Shown here one piece after another: positions 57,068 to 64,000 of a stretch of 64,000 nt of DNA. Every line of letters begins with the position of its first letter. Positions within the stretch are counted from its first letter, which is position 1. The position numbers and the translations under genes are program-made. The stretch comes from Streptococcus parasanguinis (GTDB lineage Bacteria; Bacillota; Bacilli; Lactobacillales; Streptococcaceae). The DNA lies in NCBI RefSeq assembly GCF_901875555.1, contig NZ_CABFMD010000011.1:287390-351389 (forward strand), written 5' to 3'. The notes under the pieces are model-generated. The model searched no databases and was not told where the DNA came from. It saw only the letters and a program-made list of their open reading frames with translations.

Positions 57068-58825
57068 ATGGAATTTACAGCGATTTATCACCGGCCTGAA
57101 TCGGAGTACGCCTATCTTTATAAGGACGGCCAGCTTCACATTCGCATCCGGACCAAGAAAGAGGATATCAAACGGATTGTCTTACACTATGGGGATCCTT
57201 TTATTTTTGCAGAGGATCTTTATGAGGCAACTAAGGAAATGTTCAAGGTGACGACAGACGACCTCTTTGATTACTGGCAAGTGTCGGTATCTGTTGGCTA
57301 TGCTCGGATCCAGTACCTCTTTGAATTAGAAGATACAAAAGGACAGAAGGTCTTATATGGAGACCGAGGTGTAGCAGCCTACAACAAGGAAAACCTGGAC
57401 TTTGTCATGAACGGTTTTAAGCTTCCCTTTATCCATGAGATTGATGGGTGTGCTGTTCCAGATTGGGTGGCTCAGACGGTTTGGTATCAGATTTTTCCTG
57501 AGCGCTTTGCCAATGGGAATCCAGCTATTTCGCCAAAAGGCGTTCGTCCTTGGGATGCCTCTATTTCCCCTCAAATCTTGGATTTCTTTGGTGGAGATTT
57601 GCAAGGGATCATCGATCATCTGGACTACTTGCAGGAGTTAGGGATCACAGGACTCTACCTTTGTCCTATTTTTGAGTCTCCAAGTAACCACAAGTACGAT
57701 ACCATTGATTATTTTGAAATTGATCGTCATTTTGGAGATAAGGAGACTTTCCGCCAGCTAGTGAAAGAGGCCCATGCGCGTGGGATGAAGATCATGCTGG
57801 ATGCTGTCTTTAACCATATTGGCTATGATTCACCCCAATGGCAGGATGTGGTCAAACACGGGGAGAATTCGATTTACAAGGATTGGTTCCATATCAAAGA
57901 ATTCCCTGTCTCCTCAGAAAATCTGTGGAATAGTCGCGACTTGTCTTACCATGCTTTTGCCTTTGCAGGCTATATGCCTAAGCTCAATACGGCTAATCCT
58001 GAGGTGAAGGCCTACCTCTTGAAGGTTGCGACTTACTGGATTGAAGAGTTTGATATTGATGCTTGGCGACTGGATGTGGCCAATGAAATCGACCATCAAT
58101 TTTGGCGGGATTTCCGTAAGGCGGTCTTGGCCAAGAAGCCGGATCTCTATATCCTCGGAGAAATCTGGCATTCGTCCCAACCTTGGCTCAATGGTGATGA
58201 GTTCCATGCCGTGATGAACTATCCCCTCTCTGAAAGTATCAAGGATTATTTCCTGCGGGGGCATAAGGAGACGCAACGCTTCATTTGGGAGATCAATAGC
58301 CAGTCTATGTACTACAGGCAACAGATCTCTGAGGTGATGTTCAACCTCTTGGACTCCCATGATACAGAGCGCATTTTGACGACGGCCAAAGGCAATCTTC
58401 AGTCTGTCAAGTCTGCTATCGCCTTCCTTTATTTGCAACGGGGAACGTCCTGTATCTATTATGGAACGGAGCTAGCCCTCATCGGTGGTCCAGACCCAGA
58501 TTGCCGCCGTGTCATGCCATGGGAACGTGTGTCAGCGGACAATGACATGCTCAACTTTATGAAGGACTTGATCCAGCTCCGAAAAGAAGTAGCGGGCATG
58601 ATTCAGTATGGTAAAGTGAGTTTAGAAGAAGTGGAGCCGGATGTGGTGGCAGTAGAATGGCAATATGAGGGTCAGATTCTCAAAGCCTACTTTAACCACT
58701 CCAAGAAAGACGTTGTCTTAGAAAGAGGACAGGCAGATCTGATGAGTCTTGGAAGCATTTCCCATGATCGCTTGATCATTCAGCCAAATGGCTTTGTTAT
58801 TTATAGGGAAGAGTTGAACGAATAA
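57068..58825 (+). CDS. GH13 neopullulanase/cyclomaltodextrinase-type enzyme
   Basis: A 585-aa intracellular alpha-glucan hydrolase. The N-terminal ~120 residues are a CBM34-like domain; the barrel has VWYQIFPERFANGNP, LDAVFNHIGYD, the nucleophile Asp in DAWRLDVANEID (near 333), acid Glu in ILGEIWHSS (near 365) and third Asp in NLLDSHDTERIL (near 432). This domain order marks maltogenic amylase/neopullulanase/cyclodextrinase enzymes that break imported maltodextrins. It complements PulA encoded elsewhere in the window. Two cre sites in the promoter imply glucose repression. Confidence 0.9.
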   Translation: MEFTAIYHRPESEYAYLYKDGQLHIRIRTKKEDIKRIVLHYGDPFIFAEDLYEATKEMFKVTTDDLFDYWQVSVSVGYARIQYLFELEDTKGQKVLYGDRGVAAYNKENLDFVMNGFKLPFIHEIDGCAVPDWVAQTVWYQIFPERFANGNPAISPKGVRPWDASISPQILDFFGGDLQGIIDHLDYLQELGITGLYLCPIFESPSNHKYDTIDYFEIDRHFGDKETFRQLVKEAHARGMKIMLDAVFNHIGYDSPQWQDVVKHGENSIYKDWFHIKEFPVSSENLWNSRDLSYHAFAFAGYMPKLNTANPEVKAYLLKVATYWIEEFDIDAWRLDVANEIDHQFWRDFRKAVLAKKPDLYILGEIWHSSQPWLNGDEFHAVMNYPLSESIKDYFLRGHKETQRFIWEINSQSMYYRQQISEVMFNLLDSHDTERILTTAKGNLQSVKSAIAFLYLQRGTSCIYYGTELALIGGPDPDCRRVMPWERVSADNDMLNFMKDLIQLRKEVAGMIQYGKVSLEEVEPDVVAVEWQYEGQILKAYFNHSKKDVVLERGQADLMSLGSISHDRLIIQPNGFVIYREELNE

Positions 58826-58935
58826 ATCAATTTCTAATGGACGCATTTGTGTACTATTTTCCGAAATCCTTTAATTGTACTTTCCTCTACATAGGTGTAT
58901 AATGTGTACTTAGATAAACAAATGAGGAATTTACT

Positions 58936-59247
58936 ATGGAATTAAAAGATTTTACAGAAAAAGAACAAGAACAAATCAAGCAAGGATTGAGTACAGCTGA
59001 GATTTCTGATAAAGAAGCAGCGAAGAAGTTGCTTGACCTTGTACCACAAGAATGGATCAAGCGCATTCCTTTCTTTGTCAGAGGGCATGCGACGACCAAG
59101 ACAGTTGAGCGTGTAGCTAAGCAATACCCTGAACTCTATGCGGTGGCCAAGAGTCAAGGAGACCTTCCTGAAAGAGAAGGAGAAGAGCTCCGCAAGATTA
59201 TGACAGCCATCTTTGAAGAAAAGATGAACAAACACAAGATTAAATAA
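58936..59247 (+). CDS. Hypothetical helical protein, 103 aa
   Basis: A small, charged, mostly helical soluble protein (MELKDFTEKEQEQIKQGLST ... VPQEWIKRIPFFVRGHATTK). No signal peptide or membrane helix. I do not recognise the family. GAGGAA just before the ATG is a moderate RBS, with TATAAT at 58899-58904 upstream. A strong terminator follows, supporting an independent transcription unit. Antisense ORFs across the same DNA are considered shadows. Confidence 0.7.
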   Translation: MELKDFTEKEQEQIKQGLSTAEISDKEAAKKLLDLVPQEWIKRIPFFVRGHATTKTVERVAKQYPELYAVAKSQGDLPEREGEELRKIMTAIFEEKMNKHKIK

Positions 59248-59288
59248 TCCTTAATAATACCTTGTTATTTTTATTTCATAATAGAACG

Positions 59289-59324
59289 AGTGATTGCAGT
59301 TGAACTATTGCAGTCGCTTTTTTG
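59289..59324 (+). terminator. Terminator after the 103-aa protein gene
   Basis: AGTGATTGCA (59289-59298) pairs over 10 bp (with G-U pairs) with TGCAGTCGCT (59309-59318), then six T residues. Confidence 0.85.
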
Positions 59325-59450
59325 TTTACTAGTATTTAGACTTTTCCATTAGTAAATAAAAATGAACAATATTTCATGGTATAATACTAATGAATGTAGT
59401 TCAAGAGGCTGAAAGATTCCATTGGAGAAAAACAAATAAAGGTGTTCATT

Positions 59451-60182
59451 ATGAGAAAATTTTTGACATTTATTTTTACGATGGTTGGAATGATGGTAGC
59501 ATTTGTAGCTTTTATGGTATATAGTTATGAAAGAAGTTATAATGAATGGAAAAATTCATATACAGGAAAAATAGTAACTAATTCTGAAAAAGAATACTCT
59601 ACTTCAAGTGATGGAAATAAGGATGATTTCGAATTATCAAAACAAAACTACCCTTCTTCAAGTGATAAGAAAAATAAGGATGATTTAGAATCATTAATGA
59701 ATATGTTTATGAAAAGACTATTTCCTCCAACTTTACTAGATCCAGATTATACATATGCATATGAAAAAGCTAAATCTTGGTCAAAAAAACATTTATCGCA
59801 GCAGCAAATTAAAATTTATCTTACTAAGTATGACAGGTATTCAGAGGATGCTAGCCAGTATGCTATCAATAAGCTTAATATAGACTGGAAAGAGCAAGCA
59901 CTTTTAAGAGCAAAATCATATCAAGAGTTTCATTATTCGAAAAATAAATTGGTTGAGCAACTTATAAATATTGACAAATTTACTCAAGAAGAGGCTGATT
60001 ATGCTGTAGAACATGTTAATTTCGATTGGAAGGAGGACGCTGTGAAAGAAGCGGAATCTTATGCAAACGGTGGCAAGATTACGAAAGAAAGGTTATTAGA
60101 AAAACTTGTTGAATATAGAAAATTTACTCAAGAAGAAGCTGAGTATGCAATAGAACATGCCAAAATAGATTGGTCGAATTAA
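59451..60182 (+). CDS. Ltp-family membrane protein with three C-terminal repeats
   Basis: A 243-aa protein: one N-terminal hydrophobic helix (residues 3-25), a low-complexity Ser/Lys/Asp linker (about 40-80), then three repeats of about 45-50 residues. Each has an A-K/E-S-Y/W segment, a short turn and F/Y-[ST]-x-[ED]-[ED]-A-x-Y-A followed by a DW dipeptide (NIDWKE, NFDWKE, KIDWSN). This is the Ltp repeat (Lipoprotein_Ltp), known from the TP-J34 prophage superinfection-exclusion lipoprotein. Here there is no lipobox Cys, so it is anchored by a helix. AAAGGTG favours the ATG at 59451. A block to phage DNA entry is a hypothesis. Confidence 0.8.
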   Translation: MRKFLTFIFTMVGMMVAFVAFMVYSYERSYNEWKNSYTGKIVTNSEKEYSTSSDGNKDDFELSKQNYPSSSDKKNKDDLESLMNMFMKRLFPPTLLDPDYTYAYEKAKSWSKKHLSQQQIKIYLTKYDRYSEDASQYAINKLNIDWKEQALLRAKSYQEFHYSKNKLVEQLINIDKFTQEEADYAVEHVNFDWKEDAVKEAESYANGGKITKERLLEKLVEYRKFTQEEAEYAIEHAKIDWSN

Positions 60183-60522
60183 ACAATCGTTCTAGTGTGG
60201 TTTGGAAGACCTTAAAAGAGGCTACTGAACCCAACAAAAGCTAGGATAGAAAATGATGAAAAGAGGCATAGTGTTTATCAAACACATTTTCTATCTTTAA
60301 TCGCTAGTTGAATAGTGATGACTATCATACAAGTCCAATGCAACATATTGAAGAGCTGGATTGTCTGCCAGCTCTTTTTTGCTACCTATAAAGTTTCTTC
60401 ATTTCGTGAAAAATAGTTGGAGCTAAGTCAGTTTTAAACTATAATATAGGAGAAGGAGATTCGATAGGAAATCAAATGTATCATGTTACAAAACATCTTA
60501 GTATATAGAAAAGGAACCAATA
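60183..60522 (+). other. Gene-free gap with hairpins and the lipoprotein promoter
   Basis: No gene is seen. It contains GATAGAAAATG paired with CATTTTCTATC around an inner TGTTTATCAAACA (about 60246-60297), a terminator AGAGCTGG (60352-60359)/CCAGCTCT (60368-60375) followed by T residues, and TATAAT at 60440-60445, a -10 box for the lipoprotein gene. Confidence 0.65.
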
Positions 60523-61404
60523 ATGAAACAATTAAAAAAAATAATGCTCCTTAGTGCCTTGGCGATCTTTGCTTTAGCGGCTTGTGGGACCAACCAAAAG
60601 CAAGCCAAGAAAAAGCAGGAACCCTCAACGGTGCAGAAATCTAGTTCAGACAAGGAGCGCTACAAGGGCACCTACAGCAACCTTAATAGCAAGGCTAGCG
60701 TCGAAGAAGTGCGCACTCTCTTGTCTGCTTATTTGGATCAGGAAAGTGTAGACAAGTTTCTTGCTCTAGTAACGGACTATGATAATATCGTTGGATCTGT
60801 TGGCTTGACGGGTGACTTTAGCAAGTTCAAGAAAACAGACTACAATGTCGAGAAGATCAGTGACTTGTGGACCAAGCAGAAGGGCGATTTCGTCGGGACC
60901 AACTGCCGGATCAATAGTTATACCTTGCTGAAGAATCGCATCGAGATTCCTAAGATGAAAGCGGATAGTGAACTCTTGTTTGTGGACAATGATGCCATTG
61001 ACAAAGGGAAGATCTTCGATGAGGCAGACAAGGAAGCTTTTAACATTCTGTATTCACGGGTTCCGACAGAGGCGACAACGGATGTCAAAGTCCATGCCAA
61101 GAAGATGGAAGAGTATTTTTCTCACTTCAAGTTCAATGAAAATGCCCGCATGCTTTCCGTTATCGTTCATGATAACCTAGACGGCAACACCCTTTTTGTC
61201 GGGCACGTCGGTGTCTTGGTTCCTGCAAAGGACGGCTATCTCTTTGTTGAAAAGCTGACCTTTGAAGAACCTTACCAAGCCATCAAGTTTGCGACCAAGG
61301 AAGATGTCTACAAATACTTGGAGACCAAGTATCAAGACTACACAGGCGAAGGTCTGGCTAAGCCCTTTATCATGGACAATGAAAAATGGGTTGAGATGAA
61401 ATAG
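60523..61404 (+). CDS. Hypothetical lipoprotein
   Basis: A 293-aa protein with a lipoprotein signal peptide: MKQLKKIMLLSALAIFALAA followed by the lipidated C21 (lipobox LAAC). A Lys/Gln/Ser-rich linker follows, then a ~250-residue extracellular domain (DFSKFKKTDYNVEKISDLWT ... LDGNTLFVGHVGVLVPAKDG). A HVG/VLV stretch and acidic surface are visible but no enzyme motif. In other streptococci such proteins are annotated only as DUF lipoproteins. Probably co-transcribed with the next gene (3-nt gap). Confidence 0.8.
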   Translation: MKQLKKIMLLSALAIFALAACGTNQKQAKKKQEPSTVQKSSSDKERYKGTYSNLNSKASVEEVRTLLSAYLDQESVDKFLALVTDYDNIVGSVGLTGDFSKFKKTDYNVEKISDLWTKQKGDFVGTNCRINSYTLLKNRIEIPKMKADSELLFVDNDAIDKGKIFDEADKEAFNILYSRVPTEATTDVKVHAKKMEEYFSHFKFNENARMLSVIVHDNLDGNTLFVGHVGVLVPAKDGYLFVEKLTFEEPYQAIKFATKEDVYKYLETKYQDYTGEGLAKPFIMDNEKWVEMK

Positions 61405-61407
61405 AGA

Positions 61408-61824
61408 ATGAAGGACATTGTGATAGCATTTAGAAAGATAATAGAGTATGCTCCGATTCTTTATGCGCTAGTTTTCTTGCTCTTTTTCAGTCTTCTCCTT
61501 TTCCTGAGAAGAAGGGCAATCGTGAGATCTAGTGGCGGTCCCTTCTTTGCGCCCTTCCATATTAACCGTGGCATCTTCTACATTCATGTGTCTTTGTGCT
61601 TCAGCCGTCGCAGGATCTCACTAAAAGAAATCAAGCAAATCACGTACTCAATTTTTCGTGGTCGCGCTGGTGGTGGGAGTCGCTGTGCTTTCTATATTGA
61701 ACTCAGAAATGGAAAGACCATTCCCTTCTTTTTTGGAAAAAGCAAGCGGAATGAAGAGCTAGTGAATACACTCAAGCGAAATGCAGGCAGGTATGGGTTT
61801 AAGGTACATAGCACTGGAAATTAA
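61408..61824 (+). CDS. Hypothetical membrane protein with C-terminal PH-like region
   Basis: A 138-aa protein starting 3 nt after the lipoprotein stop. One hydrophobic helix (APILYALVFLLFFSLLLFL, residues 15-33) is followed by a basic segment (RRRAIVRSS) and a beta-rich cytoplasmic region ending in KTIPFFFGKSKRNEELVNTL. The latter resembles small membrane-linked PH-like domains, but I would not assign function. It is likely the partner of the lipoprotein. Confidence 0.65.
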   Translation: MKDIVIAFRKIIEYAPILYALVFLLFFSLLLFLRRRAIVRSSGGPFFAPFHINRGIFYIHVSLCFSRRRISLKEIKQITYSIFRGRAGGGSRCAFYIELRNGKTIPFFFGKSKRNEELVNTLKRNAGRYGFKVHSTGN

Positions 61825-61845
61825 TTGAAAGAAAAGGAATCACGA

Positions 61846-62034
61846 ATGAGTAGAAAACAAGCCCTATCTATGTATTTGTTAGGGACCTTTGGTCAAGTAT
61901 TAGGTGTCAGCCTTCTGGTTTGGTTTTTAAGAGCAGGAGGAGTGAAGGTTGATTTTACATCACCAATGGGGATCATCGCTGTTATTGTAGGTGGTTTGTC
62001 ATCAGCTTTCAGAAAAATAGAGTTTAACCTCTAA
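61846..62034 (+). pseudogene. Truncated membrane-protein gene (possibly CPBP-type protease N-terminus)
   Basis: Only 62 codons remain from the ATG at 61846 (GGAATCACGA upstream): MSRKQALSMYLLGTFGQVLG, then hydrophobic helices with SPMGIIAVIVGGLSSAF, resembling the first two helices of CPBP intramembrane proteases. It ends abruptly with RKIEFNL and stop. The following ~120 nt still show protein-like stretches in other frames (62057-62111 reads FKIFEKMLKLEADESQKEI, stop), suggesting a decayed remnant. Confidence 0.5.
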
Positions 62035-63856
<1,822 letters not shown>

Positions 63857-63886
63857 AGGGATTCATCGAATGAATAGTTTATGAGA

Positions 63887-64000
63887 GAGAGTGGGACAGA
63901 AATCGGTCATTCGTTAGAATTCAATTTCGTCGTCCCACCTCCGCACAGTTGAGTAGGGCTGTAAAAGCTGATGAAATCAGCGTAGTAGAGCCCACTCAAC
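63887..64000 (+). repeat. Structured intergenic repeat, copy 2 (cut by window end)
   Basis: 114 nt matching 21085-21198 with two substitutions, including the nested GTGGGAC/GTCCCAC hairpin and the GAGTAGGGCT...AGAGCCCACTC hairpin. Its terminator part would lie outside the window. Confidence 0.85.

Noticed and set aside
57914-58438. 174-codon minus-strand ORF
   Set aside because: Antisense to the catalytic barrel of the GH13 gene; no recognisable motif or RBS.

Overview
This window is a low-GC Firmicute chromosome, almost certainly an oral Streptococcus of the sanguinis/mitis/parasanguinis type. The evidence is streptococcal gene order (cmk-infC-rpmI-rplT, metK-murA2, spxR-map, the aroDEBC-tyrA-ylbF-aroAK-pheA-psr block), rhamnose-glucose polysaccharide (rgp) genes, an SMK-box metK leader, a preQ1-II queT leader and a streptococcal insert in MetAP. 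The species cannot be fixed from the sequence alone. No rRNA, tRNA, CRISPR array, transposase or integrase gene is visible.

Layout. 1-9.2 kb: distal part of the rgp cell-wall polysaccharide operon (rgpA end, rgpB, ABC exporter rgpC/D, a variable glycosyltransferase, rgpF, and a GacH-like glycerol-phosphate transferase); it looks mosaic in base composition. 9.2-12.5 kb: ebsA, ferredoxin, a LysM-type surface protein, cmk, then infC-rpmI-rplT behind an L20-type leader with its own terminator. 12.5-23.6 kb: dCMP deaminase, two paralogous small membrane proteins, metK, murA2, acetyltransferase, spxR, map, yihY, a MarR/B3-4 pair, gtrA and queT. 23.9-31.5 kb: ligA, lipid kinase, type I pullulanase, and an LtaS-like synthase on the minus strand. 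31.7-43.9 kb: an rRNA methyltransferase, the complete shikimate-to-prephenate block, an LCP ligase and rlmD.

43.9-54.7 kb is the accessory region. The 3' end of rlmD occurs three times (once in the gene, twice as orphan fragments), and the 5' end of an ADP-ribosylglycohydrolase gene occurs three times (two truncated, one complete). Between these repeats lie small cargo modules: an AAC(6')-like acetyltransferase, an S51 peptidase, a TetR-controlled ABC efflux set with three matching operators, an alpha/beta hydrolase, a SAP-domain protein, and a GntR/ABC module. It reads as a layered accretion islet that has lost, or never had, its recombinase. This is the most unusual part of the window.

54.7-64 kb: hypothetical proteins, an EndA-like secreted nuclease, a CcpA-controlled GH13 enzyme, an Ltp-type (superinfection-exclusion family) membrane protein, a lipoprotein, a truncated membrane-protein gene and glpK, followed by a second copy of a structured intergenic repeat also present at 21.1 kb.

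Genes act together as: polysaccharide synthesis, export and decoration (rgp/gacH); aromatic amino acid synthesis (aro/tyrA/pheA); alpha-glucan use (pulA, GH13); and translation (infC-rpmI-rplT). Other signals include an apparent AUA start for infC, an AUA start (or lost start) in a membrane-protein paralogue, and several genes whose -10 box lies about 6 nt before the start codon, suggesting leaderless mRNAs.
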